A program made the position numbers and the translations under genes. DNA of 64,000 nucleotides. Source: Streptomyces sp. NBC_01317 (GTDB taxonomy: Bacteria; Actinomycetota; Actinomycetes; Streptomycetales; Streptomycetaceae). The stretch covers positions 4,447,501-4,511,500 of the forward strand of contig NZ_CP108393.1 of NCBI RefSeq assembly GCF_035961655.1. Reading direction: 5' to 3'. The notes under the pieces were generated by a model, which was not told where the DNA came from, ran no database searches, and saw nothing but the letters and a program-made list of their open reading frames with translations. This document shows positions 19,001-24,676 of the stretch, one piece after another (the first letter of the stretch is position 1; every line of letters starts with the position of its first letter).

Positions 19001-19598
19001 CCTGAGCGGAAAGTCTCCGGCCGGGCGGGAGCTGCTTCGCTGGCAGAGCACGGCCGATCGCTCCGTCGTGATGGATGTGAGCCCGGACCTGACCCGGGTG
19101 GCGGTTGCCGAGACACAGATCACGGACTCGAAGGTGAGCACCAGACTGGCTGTGCACGAGCTGCCGAGCGGAAGGCTCCTACGGCAGGAGCGGACCGCGC
19201 AGCAGGAAGCGGTGTCCGGGATCTCGGTGGCCGCCGAGGGCTCGAAGGTTCTGGCCTATGGCGGGGCCAACCCCGCATTTGGCGTGCCGCCCTCGGGCGG
19301 CGGCCCGATCGCCCGGGTCGACAGTCGATGGGGGCTGGATCTGCTCGGCTCGGCCGACGATCTGTCCGTGATCCTTTTCGACTTCGGTGTGCTCGCTGTT
19401 GTCGGGCCGGAGAACGGTGACCCGGTGCGCGTGATTCCGGCGCCCGCCACCTCGGCCGAGACCGCCAAGTCGCCGTCGGCCACTGACGCCGAGCGGTGGA
19501 TGTCCCACCTCTGCCGGATTCTCAGTGATGAGACGCTACCGCCCGCCGTCGCGGAGAAAGTGCCACCCGGTGCGTACTGGGGACTGTTGTGTCCATGA
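16059..19598 (+). CDS. Trypsin-like protease / STAND NTPase / propeller protein (predicted conflict system)
   Basis: A 1,179-residue multidomain protein; ATG 16059 with GGGGG 5 bases upstream. Residues 1-205 form a trypsin-fold domain with an apparently complete triad: His40 (ITCAHVV), Asp90 (GSGDVAVLRL), Ser165 (GFSGAPV). Residues 215-650 form an nSTAND1 NTPase: Walker A GPSGCGKS (256-263), Walker B LLLIADQFEE (347-356), LRTDFL near 390 and a winged-helix-like part. A membrane segment spans about 659-680. Residues 700-1179 look like a degenerate WD40-type propeller. In known systems of this type the propeller senses, the NTPase switches and the protease is the effector. It is followed 13 bp later by Trypco1. 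Codon 213 is TTA. The target and trigger are unknown. Confidence 0.9.
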   Translation: MELGSAAPSDASVVRVLNDEGRPEGAGFLIGHREVITCAHVVAKALGAPPAATEPPAGRFWVDFPLAEHGLRVEARIGSWTPIRADGSGDVAVLRLLTDVPEKATAARLVEDAAVPDRRVRTFGFPPRYDEGVWSVGWLRGTTGAGWLQYDTDPASEHRVELGFSGAPVWDVAEGGVVGMVVAADDRKDVRTAYLIPTRTLRESWSGLADAALPTCPFRSLEPFAEHHARLFHGREESARRMVDLLAWAPSTALVGPSGCGKSSLLQAGVLPRLRERQDLEIVVFRPGQLGRTPLAALALALLPRLEPDLTDTARLANLPGLTNLIREGQMPAIVNRILDQQGKDRLLLIADQFEEALIGTEPEELDALAAALGYCLHPRSPLQVVMTLRTDFLTPALNHPGLASLLGGDRLFTLGAMSAEELRAAVLRPLDGTGVAYEAGLVDRILSDLGSDPGRLPLLEFTLTKLWERQQRRVIGHASYESLGRVNDALVTHAEQVWTGSLTEEEHRDARALLVQLVHPGGDGTAPTRRTLARSELHPRQWRIAQRLMTTRLVVPGEEYRPGKGPPEETVELAHETLLTQWGRLGEFFEADRDFRAWQEDLRRRIAQWAGDGQSGRRLLRGADLSDAQNWRSRKKDELRPVEEAFIESSVRGSRRRRIKLTALAVALGLVVGLGTWAWRQGISEGLAARASRVLLQQSRDAEEQANPRDLGFSYTSLLLALRAYRTHDSEQTRARLGEMYARYGFADLIAPRYASQNTLLTDPTSKPPTSSLANAKAQVIASRTADDEVVVLRTDGSGVHRLPTGRDADVTAVSPDGSLVAMAKSSFLLSASAQSAPPDPRGLPVELYDVRTGKIRELERPEEGDSLSEPPDSVAGFPDLKLPDLKLPDIPGLTTPTQYARLAFAPESKVLMGQTGLFGEGGRLVFWDAASGRIKKVMPGLPESVTELWPRAGGESAITLTEIFASGFAGATTVLKLWDLSGKSPAGRELLRWQSTADRSVVMDVSPDLTRVAVAETQITDSKVSTRLAVHELPSGRLLRQERTAQQEAVSGISVAAEGSKVLAYGGANPAFGVPPSGGGPIARVDSRWGLDLLGSADDLSVILFDFGVLAVVGPENGDPVRVIPAPATSAETAKSPSATDAERWMSHLCRILSDETLPPAVAEKVPPGAYWGLLCP

Positions 19599-19611
19599 GG
19601 AAAGGAAACAC

Positions 19612-19974
19612 GTGGCTGACGAGACGCAGCTCATCTGGGTGCCGTTGGGCGGATCGGACGGTACCGGAGCCGAGCGGATGGCGATGGAGGTCGAGCCGGT
19701 CGGCTCCGGCGTCGTGCGTGCCGCACGGCCGGGAGAGATCGTGGGGACCGCCACGCGGACGCTGGCCGAGAGCTTCGACCAAGTGCGCGCCGCGGCCGCG
19801 TTGCTGATGGACCGGCTGACCACTCTCCCCAGCCCGCCGAGCACCGTCGAAGTCGAACTCGGAGTGAAGATCAACGCCGAAGCGGGAGCAGTCGTCGCCA
19901 AGACGGCCGCCGAGGGAAACTTCACGATCAGGCTCACTTGGCAGCGAGCTGAGGTCTCCCCGCCGGGTGGTTAG
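19612..19974 (+). CDS. Trypco1 (trypsin-co-occurring domain 1) protein
   Basis: A 120-residue protein; GTG 19612 with AGGAAAGGAAAC just upstream, 13 bp after the protease-STAND stop, so probably cotranscribed. It matches the small Trypco1 family: a short beta N-terminus (LIWVPLGG), a central helix (GTATRTLAESFDQVRAAAAL), the motif PSTVEVELGVKINAEAGAVV and a C-terminal strand FTIRLTW. Trypco1 proteins are encoded beside trypsin-like effectors in conflict operons described by comparative genomics and are proposed to couple or restrain the protease; no biochemical role is established to my knowledge. Confidence 0.8.
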   Translation: MADETQLIWVPLGGSDGTGAERMAMEVEPVGSGVVRAARPGEIVGTATRTLAESFDQVRAAAALLMDRLTTLPSPPSTVEVELGVKINAEAGAVVAKTAAEGNFTIRLTWQRAEVSPPGG

Positions 19975-20372
19975 CGTTTTCGCAGGTCATGCACGGGATT
20001 CGTCATCTGTGTGATTGCCGGGTAGCGGCCTGCGAGAACTCCCTTGATCATTCCTGCCCGGGTCCGGCGAGCGAGTTGTCGACAGGTGCGGTCGGAGGAC
20101 GATGGTGAAGCCGTAGCGGTCGGCACCGGTGCCCGGAGGATGCGGCGGACTTGGGCGGCGCGGGTGCCGTGCTGAATCTGGTCGGCGGTGGGGGTGGCGG
20201 TGCGCGGTCGTGGATCAGGACCTCGGCCGGGTCGGCCAGGACCCGCTGGACGTGCTCGTGCACGGCGACCCGGACCGCGGCGGCGAGGCGGCGGGCCTAC
20301 CTGGGTGGCGACCGCACGGGGATCGAGTGGGCGAAGAGCCCGGACCAGGGGCGAGCAGTAACGGAGACCAGC
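19975..20372. other. Gap between Trypco1 and att2, no intact gene
   Basis: Several short overlapping frames on both strands, none with a ribosome site or recognisable motif. A minus-strand fragment (AVRVAVHEHVQRVLADPAEV) and another ending ITQMTNPVHDLRKR look protein-like but lie in different frames, which suggests a decayed gene of unknown kind. Confidence 0.4.
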
Positions 20373-20489
20373 AACGTCGAAGGGCCCCACCGCGACCGGT
20401 GGGGCCCTTCGACGTATTGCCCGGTGAGAGCAATGGCGGAGGATACGAGATTCGAACTCGTGAGGGGTTGCCCCCAACACGCTTTCCAA
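20373..20489. repeat. Attachment-site copy att2 (117 bp)
   Basis: Identical over 117 bp to the copies at 22376 and 24272. It contains the 18-bp-stem terminator hairpin (20375-20414) and the tRNA-Ser 3' half through the anticodon loop. It continues identically with att3 for eight further bases. It is not a functional tRNA because the 5' half is missing. Confidence 0.9.
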
Positions 20490-20742
20490 CTGTTCGTCCG
20501 GCGGTTCCGGCGGGTTCGGATACGTCCTGAGCTGCGTCTGTGTGCCGTCCTGGCAGTGACCGGACGCTGCTGAACGGGGCTGAACGCAACCCGAAATGCA
20601 ACCCTTCCGCGCAGGGCCGGCGCCCTTGCGGAGACTGCGGGGGTCCCGTGCGACTGACTCGGTACTGCCACGCGGAGGGAGCACGTGCCGCCTTCGGCGG
20701 GAACGGATGTCTACCTACTCCCACTGCCCGTAACGGGTCGGG
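20490..20742. other. Right arm of att2, no gene
   Basis: No gene seen. It includes a segment (20568-20605) closely matching 22570-22609, each starting about 79 bp after the end of its att copy, probably an inherited arm of the attachment region. Confidence 0.6.
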
Positions 20743-21075
20743 TCAGGCGGCATGTGCGGTGAACACGACGGAGGATGTGTCGCCGTCGAGCGCGATGTTG
20801 AGCGACGCGTCGAGGGCCTTGGCCAGGCGGGCAAGCAGCGGCAGCGTCGGGACCGTGCCGCCCAGTTCGAGCTTCGAGATCTGCGGCTGTGTCATGTTCG
20901 CGCGCCGGGCGAGCTCGGCCTGGGAGAAGCCCATTTCGGTCCTACGGTCGTGGACGGCCTGCCCGAGGTCGAAGGCCATACGGATCTCGGTGCGCATCGC
21001 TTCGACGTCAGGTGCTTCCTGGCTGCCCTCCGCAGCCGCCCGTTCGCGGGCGAGCTTCCATCGAGAGTGGTTCAT
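20743..21075 (-). CDS. XRE-family antitoxin (HigA-like)
   Basis: A 110-residue helix-turn-helix protein. ATG 21075 overlaps the last base of the toxin stop codon, so the pair is translationally coupled. The HTH spans about 48-78 (MGFSQAELARRANMTQPQIS), followed by KLELGGTVPTLPLLARLAKA, the usual Cro/CI-type pattern. Toxin first, antitoxin second is the higBA order. It should bind and silence the neighbouring toxin and repress its own promoter. The label HigA is by analogy. Confidence 0.85.
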   Translation of the reverse strand: MNHSRWKLARERAAAEGSQEAPDVEAMRTEIRMAFDLGQAVHDRRTEMGFSQAELARRANMTQPQISKLELGGTVPTLPLLARLAKALDASLNIALDGDTSSVVFTAHAA

Positions 21076-21458
21076 CAACCCTCTCCCTTCGTGACTTTTC
21101 GACTGAACTCTTCATGGGCCGTGTGCCGCTCGGTCTCGCAGACCTTCATCGCTTGCTTCGCACGCGCCACCTCAGCATCCTCACGCATCCGCGTCTTGCG
21201 AAACACGGTCAGAAGAACGATCCGGCGGTTCTGCGTGAGCCGGTACGTCAGCCGGATGGCGTTGCCGTCGTGTCCCACCGCGAAACGCAGCTCACGTAAT
21301 CCGTCACCCAGGTGGCGGGAGTAGGGCTCACCGAGCGTCGTCGGTGCATCGAGCAAGCGTTCCGCGGCGTGCTCCGCCTGCAAATAGTCGCGATCGGACA
21401 GGTTGTCCAGCCAGTGACGGACCTCCGGTTCGATCTCGATTTCCCACGCGTCGTCCAT
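21075..21458 (-). CDS. HigB/RelE-like toxin
   Basis: A 127-residue protein from ATG 21458. It has the features of phage-derived Gp49/HigB-like toxins of the RelE/ParE superfamily: PEVRHWLDNL near the N-terminus, then PYSRHLGDGLRELRFAVG, AIRLTYRLTQNRRIVLLTVF and a C-terminal helix with KTRMREDAEVARAKQAM. Family members cut ribosome-bound mRNA. The overlap with the XRE gene and shared strand make a type II toxin-antitoxin pair. It is the only apparently intact cargo of block B. Confidence 0.85.
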   Translation of the reverse strand: MDDAWEIEIEPEVRHWLDNLSDRDYLQAEHAAERLLDAPTTLGEPYSRHLGDGLRELRFAVGHDGNAIRLTYRLTQNRRIVLLTVFRKTRMREDAEVARAKQAMKVCETERHTAHEEFSRKVTKGEG

Positions 21459-21500
21459 ATAGCTGAGTGTATAGATAGTCGAATGTATGGCAAGGCGGCC
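21459..21500 (-). promoter_or_regulatory. Promoter region of the toxin-antitoxin pair
   Basis: The strongly AT-rich stretch immediately upstream of the toxin ATG includes TATACA and a TTGCCA 14 bp further upstream on the minus strand. The spacing is short for a sigma-70 promoter. The leader would be very short. Confidence 0.35.
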
Positions 21501-21950
21501 GACGGCGAGACGCCGCCAGGGAGGATGCGCGGCGGGTGGCGCTGCTGTCAGAGGATTTTGTTCCCTGGTGGCCAGTCGGACGTTCCGGCGGCAGGTTCCG
21601 TGGACGTGGGTGACGAAGTCCGAGCAGCCCAGCACGAAAGCCATGTGGTGGTGCGGCGGGTGATTCCGTATGGGCTGGGAGGTCCAGCGGGTGCAGCGTT
21701 CGCCGGCACCGTCAGCTCACGAACCCTGTACGCCGTGATCGAGGGGCGCTCCCGGACAGCGGCCGCGCCCGTGCTCCAGCAGCGCTTCCCGAGAGCCCCG
21801 CCGGATCCCGAGCAGCCGCCGCTGCGGGATGTGCCGGGTGCCGAACCGGAGTTCCGCGAGCTGTGGCAGCAGCCGAAAAAGGGGTCTCCGTCTTTGCTGA
21901 CCCGTGAAGGAACTCTCTGTCCTTTGGTCCAACCCGTGACCACGTCTGGT
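21501..21950. other. Gap between toxin gene and integrase fossil
   Basis: An open plus-strand frame from 21484 to 21977 has Pro/Arg-rich composition, no ribosome site and no recognisable family. I see no supportable gene; it may be decayed element backbone. Confidence 0.4.
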
Positions 21951-22346
21951 GTGATGGCGAGGCCGGCCGCCGGGTGATCAGGGTTCCTGACGAACTTGTG
22001 CCGCACCGGACAGAACGGAAGAGGGAACGCCGACTTGCCGCGCAGTAGTGGCGCGAGAGCCGATTCGTCTTCACGCCGCCTATGGTGCCCAGCACCGACC
22101 ACGACGCCCGGAAGTAGCTTCTCGCTTACGCGAAGGGCCGGGACAGGCGCCTTGCGCACGTCACACAGTCGCGACCGTGCTCCTCATCTCGGTGTCCCTG
22201 CGCGGGTTGTCATGCAGACCGTGGGCTGGTCCTCCCCGGCGATGGCGGCGCGGTACCAGCACGTGATCGGCGGCATCCTCGTGGACATCGCGCCGCGCGC
22301 CGACAGGCTCATCCGGCAGGCCGAGGAAACCGATGGGAGCCGTTGA
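21951..22346 (+). pseudogene. Tyrosine recombinase (integrase) fossil, C-terminal part
   Basis: The plus strand reads GRRVIRVPDELVPHRTERKR...RRLAA, an in-frame stop, WRESRFVFTPP...TDHDARK, a second stop where Trp is expected, LLAYAKGRDRRLA, then after frame changes ARHTVATVLLI and LGVPARVVMQTVGWSSPAMA followed by ARYQHVIGGILVDIA. This is the catalytic half of an actinobacterial tyrosine recombinase (RHTxAT box, GWSSPAMAARYQH box with the Tyr nucleophile). Two stops and two frameshifts make it dead. It ends 30 bp before att3, the normal position of int beside its attachment site. Confidence 0.8.
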
Positions 22347-22375
22347 GACCGCCGATGAGACTGTGAGGCCGTACG

Positions 22376-22492
22376 AACGTCGAAGGGCCCCACCGCGACC
22401 GGTGGGGCCCTTCGACGTATTGCCCGGTGAGAGCAATGGCGGAGGATACGAGATTCGAACTCGTGAGGGGTTGCCCCCAACACGCTTTCCAA
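22376..22492. repeat. Attachment-site copy att3 (117 bp)
   Basis: Identical to att2 and to 24272-24388, including the terminator hairpin at 22378-22417. It separates block B from block C and lies 30 bp after the integrase fossil. Confidence 0.9.
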
Positions 22493-22724
22493 CTGTTCGT
22501 GTGGCTGTCCAGCGGGGTCCGTCGGCGTCCTGACCTGCGGCCGCATGCTTCGATTGCCGGGGAGCGGACGGTGCTGAACGGGGGTGAATGCAACCCGAAC
22601 TGCAACCCCCGGTGATCCCCTGACCGCGAAATTCGGTGGGGCAGCAGGGCGCGAAGGTCGCTGGCCGCGTGCAGGCGCTTGCCGCCCGTAAGGCGTAGGC
22701 CCTGGCATCGGTGCGCGATGGGTC

Positions 22725-22755
22725 ACACATCATGTACATCTGCTACATTTATGAC
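22725..22755 (+). promoter_or_regulatory. Promoter/operator of the Phd-RelE operon
   Basis: An AT-rich stretch with TGTA...TACA and CATG...CATG inverted elements ends at the antitoxin ATG. Autorepressed antitoxin genes usually have such an operator over their promoter. The remaining 22493-22724 shows no gene. Confidence 0.4.
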
Positions 22756-23037
22756 ATGAGCGATCCAGTGGTGGAGTCCATGGCTGAGGTCCGCAGTCAC
22801 CTTGCCGATGTCATCGATCGCGCTCGGCGTGACGGAACACCGACGATCATCACGCGCCGCGGCAAGCGGGAAGCCGTCGTGATCGACATCGATGAGTACC
22901 AGCGGCTGCGCCGGATCGCCGAGGATGCCGAGGATGCGTGGCTCAACAAGTTGGCCGACGAAGCCGAGTCCGAAGGCACTGAGGGGTCGGTCTCCCTCGA
23001 AGAGATGGCTGCCGCGCTCCGTGCCGACCAGGGCTGA
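22756..23037 (+). CDS. Phd/YefM-family antitoxin
   Basis: A 93-residue protein; ATG 22756 starts MSDPVVESMAEVRSHLADVI. The Phd/YefM fold is clear: SMAEVRSHLADVIDRARRDG, PTIITRRGKREAVVIDIDEY, then an acidic, disordered C-terminus (DAEDAWLNKLADEAESEG) that would wrap the toxin. It lies 6 bp upstream of the RelE-type gene. It should neutralise the toxin and repress the operon. Intact and standard length. Confidence 0.9.
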   Translation: MSDPVVESMAEVRSHLADVIDRARRDGTPTIITRRGKREAVVIDIDEYQRLRRIAEDAEDAWLNKLADEAESEGTEGSVSLEEMAAALRADQG

Positions 23038-23043
23038 TCGGGC

Positions 23044-23325
23044 ATGGGCTACGTCACTCGCTTCACGCCGCATGCCCAGCGGGACATGCTCAAGATCTCG
23101 CGCCCGGACGCCCTGCGGATTCTGTACCGCCTCGCGGAACTCCAGAAGGCGGTGGACGCCGGGGATGTCGCGGGGTTCGACATCAAGGCTCTCCAAGGGC
23201 ACAGCGCCCGTTGGCGGTTGAGGATCGGCGACTACCGGGTCGTCTGCACCATCGAGGACGGACAGCTGGTCGTGTGGGTCCTGGCCGGTGGCAATCGTCG
23301 CAACGTCTACCGCAACGTTCAGTAG
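23044..23325 (+). CDS. RelE-family toxin
   Basis: A 93-residue RelE/ParE-superfamily toxin: YVTRFTPHAQRDMLKI, then DIKALQGHSARWRLRIGDYR and VVCTIEDGQLVVWVLAGGNR, ending RRNVYRNVQ. The conserved L.G....WRLRIGDYRV core and basic C-terminal residues of ribosome-dependent mRNA endonucleases are all present, so it is probably active. Directly downstream of its Phd-type antitoxin. It may stabilise block C against loss. Confidence 0.9.
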   Translation: MGYVTRFTPHAQRDMLKISRPDALRILYRLAELQKAVDAGDVAGFDIKALQGHSARWRLRIGDYRVVCTIEDGQLVVWVLAGGNRRNVYRNVQ

Positions 23326-23401
23326 GTCGGGTGCCAGAGTCTGTGGACATCCGCCTCGGCATGGGGTCGTTGTAGCGCAGTTGGACAGTCGGCCTGTGCC
23401 T

Positions 23402-23686
23402 CTACAGGCCGCGGAGTGCCTCGTATAGGTCGCCGTAGGCTGTCCAACAGTCGATGCTGCCGTCTTCGTACAGGCTGCCCATGTACCAGTCGTCGTCGTG
23501 GGCTGGCTTCACGAGGCACAAACTATGGAAGCCGAGCACGATTTCTGGTTGCAGTGCCTCGTCGGCTCCGTCGAAGGCGACCCACTTCACCGGCCTGTTT
23601 GGGTCCAGGACAACAGCCCCTTGGTCCCCGGATACGTCGGCGATCTGCTGAAGGGTCCACCCCGGTGGTAGCTGCGCGTCTGGCAC
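23402..23686 (-). CDS. Small acidic protein of unknown function
   Basis: A 94-residue protein from GTG 23686. I do not recognise the family. Visible traits: many Asp/Glu and Trp, no membrane segment, a C-terminus DDDWYMGSLYEDGSIDCWTA then YGDLYEALRGL. It is oriented against the RelE gene. The composition recalls immunity or cargo-associated proteins, but that is only an impression. The open frame and amino-acid composition look coding. Confidence 0.55.
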   Translation of the reverse strand: MPDAQLPPGWTLQQIADVSGDQGAVVLDPNRPVKWVAFDGADEALQPEIVLGFHSLCLVKPAHDDDWYMGSLYEDGSIDCWTAYGDLYEALRGL

Positions 23687-23845
23687 CCACGGATGATCTC
23701 ACCCACCGGGTGTGGACCACCGCATTAGGAGTTCGATCACCGCGTTAGCAGGGTGCTGAAACGGCGGAGAACGGTTTGTCGCTCGTCCCGCCATGGCCGC
23801 TTCGGTGTGGAGGGCGTTCGCAGACGTTGATGTCAGGTATGGATG

Positions 23846-24106
23846 TCAGACGGGCCTGGGGGTGATGCTCACCGCGCGGTAGTCGTACCCGTCTTGCTTG
23901 AAGCCGGGTGCTTCCCAGATGAGATCGACCTGTTGCCCTGGTGACAGGGTGCGAAAGCCGGGCGCCTGAATGTCGGCGTAGTGGCCGAAGCACCCTCCAG
24001 GAGTCTCGGGCGAGTCGAGGACACCCCAACCCTCCTCGTCCCTCCACTCACGCACCGTCGCTGTCACGACCGCGGCGACCTTACGGGTCCCCCTGCGGCG
24101 ACTCAT
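23846..24106 (-). CDS. Cold-shock-like domain protein
   Basis: An 86-residue protein. Residues 12-84 follow a cold-shock/OB fold: VTATVREWRDEEGWGVLDSP, ETPGGCFGHYADIQAPGFRT, LSPGQQVDLIWEAPGFKQDG then YDYRAVSI. The RNP1 motif is altered (GWGVLD for KGFGFI) and Cys-Phe-Gly-His stands in the RNP2 position, as in a divergent actinobacterial subfamily. A basic N-terminal tail (MSRRRGTRK) precedes it. It may bind nucleic acid; no role in the element is known. Confidence 0.75.
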   Translation of the reverse strand: MSRRRGTRKVAAVVTATVREWRDEEGWGVLDSPETPGGCFGHYADIQAPGFRTLSPGQQVDLIWEAPGFKQDGYDYRAVSITPRPV

Positions 24107-24129
24107 CTGCCTCTCCCCTCATCTATTTC

Positions 24130-24252
24130 ACCCAGATGACCGTAGCTCTGGCGGGATCGGTCAGCGGGGGTCATGCCGACCGCTGGAAGGTCGCGCAGCA
24201 AGTCGGAGACGCGCTCTGGGAGTCGCCCGCAGCCGACGGAAAGTCCAACTGA
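24130..24252 (+). pseudogene. Possible integrase C-terminal fossil beside att4
   Basis: The plus strand ends WKVAQQVGDALWESPAADGK then a stop, 20 bp before att4. This resembles the last residues of actinobacterial integrases (DVARRVGGLLWE...). Nothing upstream is recognisable as integrase, so only the tail would remain. Confidence 0.4.
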
Positions 24253-24271
24253 GACGGAAACTGAGACGGAC

Positions 24272-24388
24272 AACGTCGAAGGGCCCCACCGCGACCGGTG
24301 GGGCCCTTCGACGTATTGCCCGGTGAGAGCAATGGCGGAGGATACGAGATTCGAACTCGTGAGGGGTTGCCCCCAACACGCTTTCCAA
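24272..24388. repeat. Attachment-site copy att4, within the intact tRNA-Ser gene
   Basis: This 117-bp sequence is the original site: terminator hairpin (24274-24313), CCA end and 3' half of tRNA-Ser up to the end of the anticodon loop. Copies at 20373 and 22376 are identical. Confidence 0.9.
24274..24313 (-). terminator. Terminator of tRNA-Ser
   Basis: A perfect 18-bp stem with a 4-base loop, 20 bp past the CCA end of tRNA-Ser on the minus strand. Duplicated with the att copies. Confidence 0.85.
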
Positions 24389-24420
24389 GCGTGCGCCCTA
24401 GGCCACTAGGCGAATCCTCC
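24333..24420 (-). tRNA. tRNA-Ser (anticodon GGA)
   Basis: A complete class II tRNA with a long variable arm. The 7-bp acceptor stem GGAGGAT/ATCCTCC, discriminator G and an encoded CCA (24333-24335) are visible. The anticodon loop TTGGAAA gives GGA (24384-24386 on the complement), reading UCC/UCU. It is the insertion target of the island and the only intact copy here. SRP RNA lies just upstream on the other strand. Confidence 0.95.
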
Positions 24421-24494
24421 GCGACGAACCATACAAGATCCTGAGGGGTGCTCGCGAACTCGTATCGGGGGGTGGGGATCGGGTACTGTGAGCG

Positions 24495-24584
24495 GAGCCC
24501 CTCACGTGGCGCTATCTGACTGAACTCCCCCAGGGCCGGAAGGCAGCAAGGGTAGGTTGGCTCTGGCGGGTGCGTGGGGGGCGC
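24495..24584 (+). ncRNA. ffs: Signal recognition particle RNA (small bacterial type)
   Basis: The SRP core is clear: CAGGGCCGGAAGGCAGCAAG forms the symmetric/asymmetric loops capped by a GGAA tetraloop, the Ffh-binding site. The ends GCCCCTCACG and CGTGGGGGGC pair to close the hairpin. Size and position beside tRNA-Ser and dnaX agree with Streptomyces. It works with Ffh in cotranslational membrane targeting. End points are approximate. Confidence 0.9.
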
Positions 24585-24676
24585 TTGCGTGTGTGGGGGA
24601 GAGGCGCGGGGGGCGAGGGGGCGGTGGGGACCGCTCGGCGGGGTCGTTGTCCTAGGGGGCCGATATCGTCGTAGGT

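Larger units (their letters stand above)
15664..24388. mobile_element. Tandem integrative-element island in tRNA-Ser(GGA)
   Basis: Four direct copies of the tRNA-Ser 3' half (15664, 20373, 22376, 24272) split 8.7 kb into three blocks. The last copy is part of the intact tRNA. The repeats end at the 3' side of the anticodon loop, a usual crossover site for tyrosine recombinases. Integrase fossils end 30 and 20 bp before copies 3 and 4. Cargo: block A protease/STAND NTPase plus Trypco1; block B HigB/HigA-type pair; block C Phd/RelE-type pair, small unknown and cold-shock-like genes. No intact integrase, replication or transfer gene remains. Confidence 0.8.

Noticed and set aside
20430-22492. 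Two further tRNA-Ser genes at att2 and att3
   Set aside because: Only the 3' half is present; the acceptor 5' strand, D-arm and half of the anticodon arm are missing, so they cannot fold as tRNAs.
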